64,000 nt of DNA from the NCBI GenBank assembly GCA_905221605.1, contig CAJNDS010002290.1, forward strand, positions 671,501 to 735,500, in the 5' to 3' direction. The stretch is from Symbiodinium natans. Its lineage: Eukaryota > Sar > Dinophyceae > Suessiales > Symbiodiniaceae. The notes beneath the pieces are model-generated. The model made no database searches, had not been told where the DNA came from, and saw only the letters and a program-made list of their open reading frames with translations. Of this stretch, positions 42,113 through 54,239 are shown piece after piece (positions within the stretch are counted from its first letter, which is position 1; every line of letters starts with the position of its first letter). The position numbers and the translations under genes are program-made.

Positions 42113-42483
42113 CTAAACGATAAACCTTTTACAGCCCCACGACCCAAGCTCGCCACTTTGCATGGTCTTTCTGGCACAATCCGCATCTGGGTTTGCAGAA
42201 GATGCGAGATCCAAAAAATGTCGTCCGATTGCTTCATAGCAAGCCTTCCTCAAAATCCTTGCTTCTTGATGTAAAATTCGCTTGACAGCTGATGTAGATT
42301 CTGGATAATGAATACACAACATGGCTTTCGTGCTCGAAAATCCATCGCTCCAGCCATTTCATAGAGAGCAGGCTCATGGTGATCTCGGAGATACAATGAT
42401 CATCGGAACCCAACTTATCATTGGTGCTGCTGTTAGAGCCCCATGCCTTGCTTGACTTGGCCCCAGTTGTGGTTGTGGGCCCA
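42113..42483 (-). CDS. Minus-strand coding region, possibly frameshifted
   Basis: Two overlapping minus frames look coding. One (42483 down to 42234) has DKLGSDDHCISEITMSLLS and KWLERWIFEHESHVVYSL. The other (42322 down to 42113) has ESTSAVKRILHQEARILRK and YEAIGRHFLDLASSANPD. A shift near 42320 would join them. This is the clearest minus-strand coding signal in the window; the family is unknown. Confidence 0.4.
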
Positions 42484-42560
42484 ACCCCGGACCGTCTCGG
42501 GTGGAGTGCGGAGTGGGGCTAAGGACTCTCTAAACCCCTAAGCCCGACTCCCTGACTGTA

Positions 42561-42650
42561 GGTGCATCGTCGTGGACCGTAAACAAGCAACCGCCCGCGA
42601 CAGCAGGTTTGGATGTTTCGGCCACGCCAGGACCGCGGGTTGTGAAGGTT
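42561..42650 (+). CDS. Coding-like exon, unknown
   Basis: GASSWTVNKQPPATAGLDVS then ATPGPRVVK. Confidence 0.35.
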
Positions 42651-42749
42651 GAGGGAGTTCTGCAGGGTTTGGGGTTTAGGAACCCTAAACCCTAAACCCT
42701 ACACCCTAAACCCTACACCCTCAACCCTAAACCCTAAACCCATTTGGGG

Positions 42750-42855
42750 CTGTGGGTGCGGGGCGTCTTTTGTTGGCTTCGTTTGTGTTTTTTCTTGGGC
42801 GCCAGGGCACGTGCAGCTGGGTTCCCCTGTCCTCGCGTTGAAGCATATAGCATGA
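42750..42855 (+). CDS. Coding-like terminal exon
   Basis: GASFVGFVCVFSWAPGHVQL then GSPVLALKHIA and a stop, after a CCCTAAA array. Confidence 0.35.
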
Positions 42856-43000
42856 GGCAAAAGCGCCTGCCACACACAACGAGCAAGGCTCCCTTTGGGC
42901 TTCTATCCGGAACCTGAATCCCGAACCCTAAACCCTAAACCCTAAACCCTAAACCCCAAACCCCAAAACCCTAAACCCCTAAACCCTAAACCCTAAACCC

Positions 43001-43084
43001 ATCGAAGCAAGGCGCCATTGGGACCATGAAGTGCACCTACTCCGCCACAAGCGCGGGACCCTGGCTCTCAGGGTGCCCACGTAG
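43001..43084 (+). CDS. Coding-like exon, unknown
   Basis: IEARRHWDHEVHLLRHKRGT then LALRVPT and a stop; starts at the end of an array. Confidence 0.4.
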   Translation: MEARRHWDHEVHLLRHKRGTLALRVPT

Positions 43085-43216
43085 GATGCCTTTGGGCGCT
43101 TCGGAGGGTTTAGGGTTTAGGGTTTAGGGTTTAGGGTTCAGGGTTTACAGTTATTTACGGTTTAGGGTTTACAGCTATTTCGAGTTTAGGGTTTAGGGTT
43201 TAGGGTGGGCTTCAGG

Positions 43217-43366
43217 CGATTCGAGTTTAAGAAGGCTCTTGGGGCTTCTTTCGGCTCAGGTGACGAGGTTGAGGGTCTTTTGCTCCAAGAGTTGGGGTGT
43301 ACATACGGTTTAGGAGTCGCAGGGTCTTGGGTTATGGCGTGTACGGGTCAAACAGAGGGGTTTTAG
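43217..43366 (+). CDS. Coding-like exon, unknown
   Basis: 49 codons: RFEFKKALGASFGSGDEVEG, LLLQELGC and GSWVMACTGQTEGF, stop. Follows an array. Confidence 0.4.
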   Translation, partial: RFEFKKALGASFGSGDEVEGLLLQELGCTYGLGVAGSWVMACTGQTEGF

Positions 43367-43636
43367 AGCCCGTGGCCTTTTCCTGCTATTTCAACATTGT
43401 GGCCTTGCGAACCCTCGATAAGGCTACAAAAGCCTCAACCTTCTAAGCAAACCACCAGACCCTAAACCGTAAACAATCCTACACCCTGAACACCAAGCCC
43501 AAACTCGCTTTGGGAAATTGAGAAAATGGAGGGGCCCATATAGTGGGATCCCCTTATAATAAGTACCCCAATAAGGTACCCCCAATATCGTAAACCCCCC
43601 TATAAACAGACCCGCGCTTGAGAATTGGGTCTTGCG

Positions 43637-43695
43637 TGGGCGCCCAAACCGTTCCAGAATTCACCATACACGCCTTGGACGTCAGCGCTACTTAG
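43637..43695 (+). CDS. Short coding-like exon
   Basis: VGAQTVPEFTIHALDVSAT and stop; next to an array that begins at about 43720. Confidence 0.25.
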
Positions 43696-43734
43696 CCATG
43701 CCAGAGGTTTCGGGTTGGTAGGGTTCAGGGTTTA

Positions 43735-43870
43735 GGGTTTAGGGTTTAGGGTTTAGGGTTTAGGGTTTAGGGTTTAGGGTTTAGGGTTTAGGGTTTAGGG
43801 TTTAGGGTTTAGGGTTTAGGGTTCAGGGTTCAGGGTTTAGGGTTTAGGGTTTAGAGTTTAGGGTTGATAG
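43735..43870 (+). repeat. Telomere-like (TTTAGGG)n array
   Basis: About 130 bp, with TTCAGGG variants near the end. Confidence 0.95.
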
Positions 43871-43998
43871 GGTTTAGGGTTTGGTTTCGGGTTTAGGGTT
43901 TAGCGTTTATACCATGCTAGAGATTTCCGGGAGGAGGAAGGGCGCCCCGACAGCAGAAAGCAACTAGACGCCCCCTGACTGCGGTTTTCTGTCTTGGC

Positions 43999-44205
43999 TA
44001 CTTAGAGGTTCATGGTACTTGTTAACAAACTATAACTGCACTTCTAACCCACTTATAAGCCCCCTTTTTTAAACCCCAATCATAAGTTTACTTGTCACCT
44101 CCTCAGAGACTCAGAGGACTTAGGGGGGACGTACAGCTATAATTGGGGTTATCCTAAACCCTAAACCCTAAACCCTAAACCATAAGTACCCTGAACCTCC
44201 CAGTA
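43999..44205. mobile_element. Hairpin element, family III, with nested array
   Basis: TACTTAGAGGTTCATGGTAC on the left and CTGAACCTCCCAGTA on the right; an internal CCCTAAA array lies at 44154-44182. Confidence 0.65.
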
Positions 44206-44254
44206 GCATGGTCTGGGCTCGTCATCCCTGTTGATGCCTCCCTAAACCCTCAGA

Positions 44255-44452
44255 CCTAAGCGTCCATGTACCCACATGGTATATGGGTCTTAGAGACTGG
44301 GTTTGGAGTACTATACTTTAATCCATGTTTTTGGTTCTGTGTTCTCCTCATAGCCACTTATACCAGAAAAAAAGTATATGCTTGTTTGCCAGGGTTTACT
44401 CCTAAGCCGGGTAAAGGGCTTCCCAACGCTATATGGGCGCATGGACGCTTCC
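44255..44452. mobile_element. Hairpin element, family I, long form
   Basis: CCTAAGCGTCCATGTACCCA and GGGCGCATGGACGCTT are the ends, about 200 bp apart, longer than other family I copies. Confidence 0.5.
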
Positions 44453-44459
44453 AAAAGCC

Positions 44460-45050
44460 TCAAGCGGTCGCCCCACTGTGAGGAACTGCTAGCAGCCCCC
44501 TGGAAGAGGAGATTGGGAATTTGCCTCGATGTCCAATTGTAGCTTTCTCTTTGGGGTACCTAGCTTTATGTATGGTTTGGGGTTTGGAGTTCAGGGTTGT
44601 ACGCACCATAAGCATGGGTACCCAAGAATGGGGGCTCTTACACACGCTTTAAACCCCAAAAAGAAAGGTGCGCATTCCGAGACAGGAGCTGTAGTCTTAC
44701 CAGCTCTCAAAAAGGAATCGGGGAACCACATACCTTATATTCCCCTTTTGTACTCTTTCAAATAGTTATGGAGGGAACCTACCAAGAACCACTGCGCAAT
44801 TGTGGGTTTAGGAGGAGATTTGGGCTGCATTGCTGGTTGATGTCGCAGTGTTGCAGCTGGGGTTCCGGTTTGCCCTGACCCTAAACTCCAAACCCCAAAC
44901 CTAAACCCTAAGCCCGACCCTAAACCCAAAACCCAAAACCCTAAACCCTAAACCCTAAACCAGAAAACTCCTAAGCCCTAAACCCTAAACATTGGTTGAT
45001 GTTGACGTTCTGGGGGCTCCCCCGGCTTTCTCTGTTGGGAAGTTGCACTT
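44460..45050. other. Stretch without a supported gene
   Basis: Unique DNA to about 44870 with short frames on both strands, then degenerate CCCTAAA words. No gene called. Confidence 0.4.
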
Positions 45051-45150
45051 AGGGTTTAGGGTTTAGGGTTTAGGGTTTAGGGTTTAGCGTTTAGGGTTTA
45101 GGGTTTAGGGTTTAGGGTTAGGGTTTAGGGCTTTCAGGATTTGAAGGGTC

Positions 45151-45219
45151 AGGGAGGGCGAGCTGAAAGAGGAACGAGAGAAGCGCATGGCAGCTGCGGT
45201 CAGGGCGGCCAAAAGCTGA
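45151..45219 (+). CDS. Coding-like exon, charged helix
   Basis: REGELKEEREKRMAAAVRAA then KS and a stop. Highly helical. Bordered by arrays on both sides. Confidence 0.4.
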   Translation, partial: REGELKEEREKRMAAAVRAAKS

Positions 45220-45265
45220 ACCCTAAACCCTAAACCCTAAACCCTAAACCCTAAACCCTGAAGGG

Positions 45266-45337
45266 ATGGTGCAGGATCTGTCTAAGCTGCAGACACCTGT
45301 GCTTTCCCCCCTTTTGCCTCACTCGCTGTTGGTTTAG
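45266..45337 (+). CDS. Short coding-like exon
   Basis: MVQDLSKLQTPVLSPLLPHS then LLV and a stop. Confidence 0.3.
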   Translation: MVQDLSKLQTPVLSPLLPHSLLV

Positions 45338-45702
45338 GGTGAGGATCCCTCATCAACGCACCTTAGAGATTCTATAGGCAACTGGGGAAGAGACCCTGAA
45401 CCCCTAAACCCCTAAACCCAAAACCTGAGATCTGATACCCTATGCCCTAAATCCTTTCGGGTGCCACTCTTGCCCCTTGCTCAGGTTGGAAGCCGAGCCC
45501 CTTAGTATGGTCCCCTACCTTGTATAGAGATCCGAAGTATGGGCCCTTAGCATAGTATAGTGTATTATACAAGGGGTGTACAACAAGGGGCCCAAATTAG
45601 GGTTTAGGGTTTAGGGTTTAGGGTTTAGGGTTTAGGGTTTAGGGTTTAGGGCCCATACTTGGAACCTTTTAGAGTTTTGGGCTACAGGGGAACCGAATGC
45701 TA

Positions 45703-45790
45703 GGAGGACCCAGGCGTGCCGGACCTTGAACCCGAGTTCATGTACCAGGCCGGCCGACCAGTGTCTACTCGTAGGCTCGTAGGTAGTGCA
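45703..45790 (+). CDS. Coding-like exon, unknown
   Basis: EDPGVPDLEPEFMYQAGRPV then STRRLVG. Confidence 0.35.
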
Positions 45791-45881
45791 GGGTTTCGGG
45801 TGGTTTGGGTAGGATTTAGGGTGTGGTTAGGGTTGTTTGGGTCAGTCCCAGGCTGTTTGTGTGACACTAAACCCTAAACCA

Positions 45882-45935
45882 TCGATCCATGTGCCCAACT
45901 GCTGATGAAGTTCTTCGAATCTATTTTGTATAAGG
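45882..45935 (+). CDS. Coding-like exon, unknown
   Basis: IDPCAQLLMKFFESILYK ending at an AAG/GTTCAC donor. Confidence 0.35.
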
Positions 45936-46324
45936 TTCACCTTTCTGAACAAACCCTAAACCCTAAGCCCTAAACCCTAAGCCCTTTGCAGATACCAAGG
46001 ATACACGCAGGGGCGATCACCGGAAGAGAGAGCAGACCCCTCGACCCTAGACCCTAAACCCCAAAGGTTCATTCCCTAGGGTTTAGGGTTTAGGGTTTAG
46101 GGTTTAGGGTTTAGGGTTTAGGGTTTAGGGGCCCTTGGGAAAGTTTATGTTTTTCCATTTTTGGGAATTTAAGTGGGTCATGCTTAGGAATATTTTTCAG
46201 ATCGTTTTCAGGGCCATCCGTCTCGGTTCTAGGCTTGGGCTGTAGGCCTCGGGATCCTAAATTTCCTAGGCTTTCGGGTTCAGGGTTTAGGGTTTAGGGT
46301 TTAGGGTGCCCTGAATCCTGGACA

Positions 46325-46429
46325 CTTGGGATGTTGGACCCTTGTACTAACAGTCCTCTGTCTGGATCATAACTTCGGTGTACGAGAATCCCTATTAAGG
46401 ACTGCTAGCAGCAGGGGCAACATCCCAAC
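46325..46429. mobile_element. Hairpin element, family II
   Basis: CTTGGGATGTTGGACCCTTG and AGGGGCAACATCCCAA, with AACAGTCCTCTGTCTGGAT against TCCCTATTAAGGACTGCT. Confidence 0.7.
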
Positions 46430-46439
46430 CTGGACCTTA

Positions 46440-47260
46440 AGTTCTAACAAAGCGCCATATCTGTTGTTGAAGTTTGTTCTTTCCTTCTGTTCTCTATGAG
46501 CCCTGATTCAATCCTACAGAATCCAGTTTTGCTGGGGGCCCTCAAAATCCAAATCCAAACCCCAAAAAGACCAGAGTCCCGTAACAAAGTACCGTCCCAT
46601 AAAGCCTAGACTAATCCTTATCCACTCCAAACCCCGTGATCCCAAGAAGACCATGAGACCCCCAACCCCAAAGGCATCCTGTGTTTTGGGTTTAGGGTTT
46701 CGGGTGTAGGTTTAGGGTTCAGGGTTAGGGGTCTCGGGGTTTAGGGGGTTGGGGTTTGCTGAGGGTTTGGGGTTGAGGTTCAGGTTTAGCAGTTTAGAGG
46801 TTCGAGTTCACAATTTGAGGGTCCAGGGGTTTATTTAGGGCTTCGGAACCCCTAAGCTTCGGAGCCCCTAAGCCCGAACCCCCTGAACCCCTGAACCCGC
46901 CTGAACCCAAATACTCATAAAGCTAAGAAACCTGAAGCCTTTGATCAGGGAACTGGCCCAGGGCCTTCTAACCCTAAGCCCTGAACCCTAAACCCTAAAA
47001 CCTAAACCCTAAACCCTGAACCCTGAACCCTAAACCCCCCCAAAACCTGTCTTTTCGGAGTGCTAGGACGCGGACGCCGCGAGCTGCACTGCCGCATGTA
47101 GAGGGGCGCAGGGTTCAGGGCCGCAGGGTTTAAGGACTAAGCACTATTTAGAGGCCTAAACCTTATAAGACCTAAACCCTAAACCCTGAACCCTGAACCC
47201 TAAACCCTAAACCCTAAACCCCAAACCCTAAACCTTAAACCCTAAACCCTAAACCCTAAA
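46440..47260. other. Unique then degenerate repeat DNA, no supported gene
   Basis: To about 46680 low-identity unique DNA; then TTTAGGG and CCCTAAA words in both orientations. No gene recognised. Confidence 0.4.
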
Positions 47261-47261
47261 C

Positions 47262-47327
47262 CCAACTTTCGGGCTCCTTCGTTGAAGGAACTGGCCACGC
47301 TCAGCAGTGCTCCCTTTGCTGGCGTGG
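47262..47327 (+). CDS. Coding-like exon, unknown
   Basis: PNFRAPSLKELATLSSAPFA then GV and a GTG/GTATGG donor. Confidence 0.35.
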
Positions 47328-47677
47328 TATGGGGGATCCCTAAGAGAGGGTTTAGGGTTTAGGGATTAGGGTTTCGGGTTTAGGGTTTAGGGGTACCCTC
47401 CTGGAGATTCCTGTCATAAGGCTTGTAGTGTTCGGGGCTCCCCCCGTTTCTGTTGAAACGTTCATCTGAGGATACAGGGAGGTTAGGGTATACTGCGGGT
47501 GCGCCTTTCTTTTGGAGTAAGCGGACCCCTCCTGCATGTGCCATCAGCAAGAACTCACATGATCACTACGCGCTTGCGGTCTGAACGCACACGCCTGCAG
47601 AGTTTGGGGTTTAGTGTCAAACTCCCCCAAACCCCGCACCCCAAACCACCAAGACACCGCCACAGCCACAATAACCC

Positions 47678-47681
<4 letters not shown>

Positions 47682-47712
<31 letters not shown>
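47682..47712. repeat. (CA)n microsatellite
   Basis: About 30 bp of pure CA. Confidence 0.95.
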
Positions 47713-47819
47713 ATACCCCTAAACCCTAAAACAATAAGACGAAATCGCTCCGGAATGCTTCGCCCCCGAAGCCACAGCAGTGGAGTTGAGGCGATCCTCT
47801 CCTTGGCACGCTGCTGACG

Positions 47820-48170
47820 GCTGCCACTGGGCCTAAGCCCCCCTAAACTTCTAAACCGTTTAGGGCTTAGGGTTTCGGGTTTAGTAAACCTTAAACCCCT
47901 AATTTCTGAACCCCCCAAACCACTAAAAACCCCTGAGCCCGAAATCCGGTAAGCACCTAAAACCCTAAAAACACCCAAGCTCCAAACACCCTGAAGCCCC
48001 AAACAAAAACCCTAAACAAAACCTACAAACCCATGAAGGCCCTAAACCCGAAAGCTCCCAAACCCCTTAAGTCCCCTAAAGCCCCTTTAAGACCCTAAAA
48101 CCCTCCACCCCTCGAGCCTATAACCCCTAAACCCTAAACCCTAAACCCTAAACCCTAAACCCCTTCATGC
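47820..48170 (-). repeat. Degenerate C-rich telomeric field
   Basis: AAACCCCT and AAGCCCCT words with many changes. Nothing coding. Confidence 0.75.
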
Positions 48171-48236
48171 CCTGGGGCCATCCTGAACCTTACAGTGATG
48201 CAGTACACTTTAGAACTTTATAGGGCTTAGGGCTTA

Positions 48237-48327
48237 TAGGGTTTAGGGTTTAGGGTTTAGGGTTTAGGGTTTAGGGTTTAGGGTTTAGGGTTTAGGGTTT
48301 AGGGTTTAGGGTTTAGGGTTTAGGGTC
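48237..48327 (+). repeat. Telomere-like array upstream of copy A
   Basis: Twelve or so TTTAGGG units followed by a TA microsatellite (48355-48400) that corresponds to the large microsatellite upstream of copy B. Confidence 0.95.
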
Positions 48328-48364
48328 AGAAGTTGTAGTGCTTATAGTTGCATGTATATGTATA

Positions 48365-48395
<31 letters not shown>

Positions 48396-48625
48396 TATAC
48401 AGTTTGTTGTAAAGTAGCATATATCAGCAACACAGAAGCTGTGTACATATATATATATATGTATGTGCACACAAGATTGAGCTGTAGCTATCTTCGGCTG
48501 CCGAGCCCGGTGAGGGCGAGTGACAGATATCAAGTTTAGAGCCGAATTCAGGTGCCTGTTCAAACGCCCCAATCGTCCCAGCAGGTTTTCACCGCCAGGC
48601 CCCCGAGCAAACCTCTGGTCGAGCC

Positions 48626-50832
48626 ATGGCTGAAGCAGAGGCGATCGGTGCAGCCGTGGACGTGGACACCGTGGACGATGCTGTGCCCTCAGAGTTTCCG
48701 GCCGGGAATGCGCAAGCGGAGCAAGAGGACTGCAGCTGAGTTTTTCTTGTTCACGTGGGTCACAGTGTGGTGTCGTGTGACCTGCCACAAGCTTGCTGGG
48801 CTTGTTCAAAAGCAGATTGCAAGTCACACACCCGAGCCGCAGGGCCCTGTAGCCCCCGCAGAGAGCCTTGCCCGAAGGCACGAGCACAGCGGCGGTACTC
48901 GGCCACCCTAGCGAGGTGGGTGTCGGCCATGAAGGTGCTCCGACCGGACCTGGTTCGATCGATCTTTGCCTACCAGGCTTGGGGAGGCTTAGGGCTTAGG
49001 GTTGAGGGGCTTGGGTCTAGACGGGTTTAGGGTTTAGGGTTTAGGGTTTAGTAAGGGGAGGCATGAGAGTTGCGGATTCTGGCGCTTCTGGGTTCGGCAG
49101 GCCCTCTCCTTCATGGGCAGTGCCCTGCGTGGCGGCGGCGTGCGAAAACTGCAGCGCCTGCATCGACGGAGCCGAGCCACCGAAAGCATCGACGAGTTTT
49201 GGACGCATTCCTGGCAACTTGGCCCTACCCAAAAGTTCCTCTGCCTCTTGTTCTTGAAGAATGGCCTGCCTGCCAGCGTGGCTGGCAGCTCGTCTGCAAG
49301 ACTCCCGGTGCCCAAAACAAGCCCAAATCCCCACAAGCCCTAACCCCCTAAAACTCTGAACCCTAAACCCCATAAACCCTAAAGCCGCGGGGGCTCTCGG
49401 AACAGGTACGTTGGCGGCCTGTATTCCATTCTTTTTGATGTACTACGGCTACTTGTCGGACGCGTATCGTCCGGCATGGCACCCAGAACCTGGGCAAATC
49501 CCATACTTCTGCACGGCGGCCGGGACGGTTACCTCGGTGCTGACACTTTTCCTCTGGCCGTCGCGAGTCGCTGGTTGCACTTTGCACCCTGAACCCTGAG
49601 ACACTAAACCCCTCAATCAGCGCACTTGGAGGCGGGTTTAGGGTTTAGGGTTTAGGGTTTAGGGTTCAGGGTTTAGGGTTTAGGGTTTAGGGTTTCGACA
49701 GACAGACAGCTTTCCCTATCCGTCACCACTTACTGCTTGATGTAGAGTTTTCGGGTGTATGGTCTGTGGCAAGTCTATGGTCATTCTCGCGCAGACCCCG
49801 AGGCCAAAGTGTTCCTGGACGTCTGCTGCATCGATCAGGCGAGGGTCGTGGAAAGTTGTGGACACAGGCATACTTCCCACACATCAGAAAGTACCCTAAA
49901 CCGTCCCTAAACCCTAAGCCCTAAACCCTAAACCCGAAGCCCTAAACCCTAAGCCCTAAACCCTAAGCCTTACACCCTAAACCCTAGACCTCTGTTAGTT
50001 ATGCCCTGCTCTTCTGGCATGATAGAAACAGGTCACTGTGAAGTAGGGTGGACTTGTTCATGGGTAGCTTTTTGGGTCCCCTATCATAGAACCCAAACTG
50101 GACCCTGATTTCGCGAACTTCCCCACCTGACACGTCTATAGTCTACAGCGTATAGGGGTGAAGGCCCCAAGCTTTCTTTGAGGTGGACGCGCAGAAGAAG
50201 GCCGAAGGTGTCATGGGCCAAGAATGGTGTATAATAATCATATAAGTGTATGTATGTGTATTTCTTACGATAGTACAATAAGATTGTGTCACTACCATTA
50301 TTGCTGATTCTATTTCATCCATCGTAAATTACATTTTTCTTTTGCTATCATTCTTATTTTTATTGTTATTTTTTGTATATGATTGTTATTATTAGTATTC
50401 TTATTGTTGTTGTTATTATTAAGATTCTATATACAATATAAGAACATCAACACAGAAAAAGAAATGATGTTGTAATAATCCGGGAGCCCTGAGGCATCGC
50501 CAGCTTGGCAGGGATATTGAAGCAGTCCAAACGACTGCTGGTACTCTGGGACCACACCTACATCGAAGCTTTGCTTGGGCGATGAGTGTAGGCCTAAACC
50601 CTAAACCCTAAACCCTAAACCCTAAACCCTAAACCCTAAACCCTAAACCCTAATTCCCCTTCAAGACACAGAGGGCCTGACAGTCGAGCACTGAGGAGAG
50701 GCTTTGGTGCGTGTTTGAAGTCGCCGCTTTCCTGCATCGCACTGGGAAGCCCCGGACTCATAGTAGCTGAATGAGTACACTTTACACTTTTTTGGGATAC
50801 CAGAATCTTCTATAGAACTGGGAGTGCACACT

Positions 50833-50863
<31 letters not shown>

Positions 50864-53800
50864 GGGGGGTGGGGGGGGGTGGGGGGGTGGGGGTGGGGGG
50901 TGGGGGGTGGGGGGGGGGGGTGGGGGGGGGGGGGTGGGGGGGGGGGGGGGGGGGGGGTGGGCGCTGATGAACTCAGCAAGTAAGGGCTGTGATACGGCCT
51001 ACACTTCTAGGGCCTGCGGCGATGGTGGCTTGGGCGGCAACCCCAACCATTGGATTTCTCTGGACGGTCTTCTATGCGTGGCCAGAGAGGAACAAAGGAT
51101 ACAACGTGATTGTGGTTCAGTGCTTCTTCTATGTGGTGTTTTATTGGGCGACGGCGGTCATGAGGGCCTATCATCACAGCATCGAGATCTTTCACGCCCA
51201 GCTGCTGAGCTTCCGGCTGGCGGACACAAAATGCAGGTGTTGCACTGTGAACCATGTCGCAGAAGATGGCACGGTACTGCCTTGCGATCGCAAGATTGTG
51301 GAACGATGCATTCGTAACTGGTTCGGGAGCGTGCAACAATTTGAAGAATTTGCAGCACCTCTCTTGCGTTCCACCTTCGACCAGCAGCTTGGACAGGACA
51401 TGTTCCCCTACGGCTCCTTGGCTTAGGGTTTAGGGTTGAGGGTGGAGGGTTGACGGTTGACGGTTGAGGGTTTAGGGTTTAGGGTTTATAGGTGCTCACG
51501 GTGCGCCCAGTATGCGGGGTTGCATCGTGCGTTCCCAAACCTGTGAACTGGGGGCTTGCGAAAATCAGGGACCCCTAAGTGATCCACCCCCAAATAGTAT
51601 AATGAGGACCCCAATAAGGCACACCCCCCAAATGTCGGAAACTCCCACAAGTCAAGGCTACTTCCTGATGATTTTCTGTCCAATCCTTTGGACCGGCCTA
51701 GACACGAGCAGCGGGGCGTGCTGGCCTTGCACCGAGGGCGAGGCTTGGCACCGCCAGCTGGCTGGTTTCAGAAGTTTTTCGGTTGAAGGCTCAGATATGT
51801 GCCGCTAAGCCCTTACCCTAAGGGTCCATGTACCCATAGAGCCAATACTTGGGCAATAAGAGGGGTTCCCAGATAGTAGCTTTATGCCCAAGTAAACACG
51901 ATCTGGATACATGGACCCTTTAGGGGTTAAGTCATCCCTGAAGGACGATGGTTCGCGCACTGGCTTTATTACTTCCTGGGCCTATGGCTGGGCATCATGC
52001 CCACCACAGCCAAGGCGGTTTAGGGCTAGGGCCAGGGGTTGAGGGTTCAGGGTTGCTGAGTGAATGCTTCAGGGTCGCCACGTACTCTGGTCGCATGAAC
52101 TGTTTGAGTGAGTGAGTGAGTCGACCGAGGCACGTGCCGGCTGGAAGCACTTACCTGGCCTAACAAAAAGGCACACCTCCGGCCCGAAAGCTCAAAGTGT
52201 CAGCCCCAACAGCTACGAAACCAAAAAAAAAAAGGAGGCAACAAACACGTGGAGACGAACGGAAAACGGCCCAGTCAAGCAAGAGGGTGCGTTACCTTCC
52301 GAACGAAGCAGTCACCAGGCAAGCCCGCCACCTACACCAACCGAGCAGATTCCTGCTCGGCTGGGCAGGCATAAGGGCAAGACAGCTTGTCATCCTCGCG
52401 ATACGCAGCTCTTTCCCCGCAGGTCACCCTCCGAGGTACAGGCCAAGTAATGTAATCACCGTCGCCTCTGCAATGGGCAGCGCACGACGCGTGCCATTTC
52501 GGCTAGCACGTTTTTCCGCAGATCCCTCTGCCAATACTTCAGGTGCCCAACACGACATTCATGCGCCCGGACCCGCTCACATCACAGCCTCAAACCTTCA
52601 CTCCAGCACACAAGGGCCCGCCTCCGCAAATGGCAATACGATGCCATGGCTGGTCCCCATTCAGTCTGCACCCGAGTGGTGGGATGGAGCCCAAAGCTGT
52701 GGGCAACATCCCGCGGAGGAGCGATAAAGTAGTGTTTTTAGAGCCTGATTCCAGAGCCCGCCATAGTCAACACCCTAACCCCCAAACCCGCCACCCTAAA
52801 CCCCCCTAAACCCTAAACCCTAAACCCTAAACCCTAAACCCTAAACCCTAAACCCTAAACCCTAAACCCTAAACCCTAAACCCTAAACCCCAATCCTTGG
52901 CGAGGTGGGCCTGTACCTCACGAACCGCTTCTCCGCGCCTCGCCGCTACCTGGCGTGCGACGTGCTGCTGAGCCTCGGTGGCACTTGCAGCCAGGGGGTT
53001 GGGGATCCGTTGTCGGGCTTCAGCCTAGGCCCTAAACCCTAAACCCTAAACCCTAAACCCTAAACCCTAAACCCTAAACCCTAAACCCTAAACATATTTA
53101 GGTTTTAGGGTTTAGGGTCCAGGATACATGAGGACAGATGGGCCCTTGTATGCCAGACTTGACCATGGAAGCACCGAAAGCGTCCCTGACATTCGACTTT
53201 CCGAATCCAGGCCCGAAACCCTAAACCCGAAACCCGAAACCCTCAACTGTCAGGAACCTGCTGATCGTCACGGTGATGAATATGGTCTTCGGCCTTGCCT
53301 TGCAGGTCAGGTCAGAAGCCGACATAGGGTGCGGGGGGGGGGGGGTTCTGGTTCCCAGTTCGGGGGTCCTGTTTGGGGTACGGTACCGTACCTGCATCTA
53401 CCACAATAGTTTCAATGTTGAGAACAAGCCCCACATATCCTCTGATCTCCGGAACCCAACCCTCAACCCTAAACCGTACATGAACACTCCGGTCCTCCAG
53501 AGTAGGGGGGGGCGGTGGGGGGCGCTAAAGAGGCCATCCATCCTCGGTGGTCCCATGAAACCCTTCCCCTCTTCCACACCCCAGACCCCTGTAAGTCTAG
53601 CCCCTAAACCCTAAACCTACAACCCTAAACCCTGAACCCCCTAAACCGGGAACCTTAAACCCCTACACCCCAAACCCTCAACCCTAAACCCTGAACCCCC
53701 GAAACTGTGAACCTTAAACCCCGACACCCCAAACCCTAAACACTAAACCCCTGAACCCTAAACCCCTAACCCCTGAACCCTAAACCCTAAAGTCCTAGAC

Positions 53801-54184
53801 CATTGAACCCCTAAACCCCTGCCCCCAAACCCCAAAACCTAAGCCCCTGAACCCCTAAACCCGTACCCCCCCAAACCCTACACCCTAAAACCTAAACCCT
53901 AAACCCGAAACCAACCCTTAAACCCCTGAACCTTAAACCCGTACACCCCAAAACCTGCACCCTGAACCGAAACCCCTAAACTCGAAAACCCCTAAAACCC
54001 CTTAAGCACCCAAGCCAGGAGCTCCAAGTTGGGTCTTTCTTTGGCTGGCGCTCTGTTCTTCCCCTAAACCCTAAACCCTAAACCCTAAACCCTAAACCCT
54101 AAACCCTAAACCCTAAACCCTAAACCCTAAACCCTGAAAGGTGGGCACCATCTTCAACGATAACGACCCCCGCTGGGTGGAACA

Positions 54185-54239
<55 letters not shown>

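Noticed and set aside
49080-49343. Frameshift in the SHSW exon of copy A (7-base difference from B near 49300)
   Set aside because: A GA donor at 49300 (58177 in B), upstream of the difference, keeps both copies in frame.
50782-51317. Pro-rich and Gly-rich open frames around 50.8 kb
   Set aside because: They come from the poly-G insertion; only the part after 50981 is supported by the paralogue.
53157-53220. One-base difference between A and B near 53205 as a lesion
   Set aside because: A shared GA donor at 53203 and 61625 lies before the difference, so it would be intronic.
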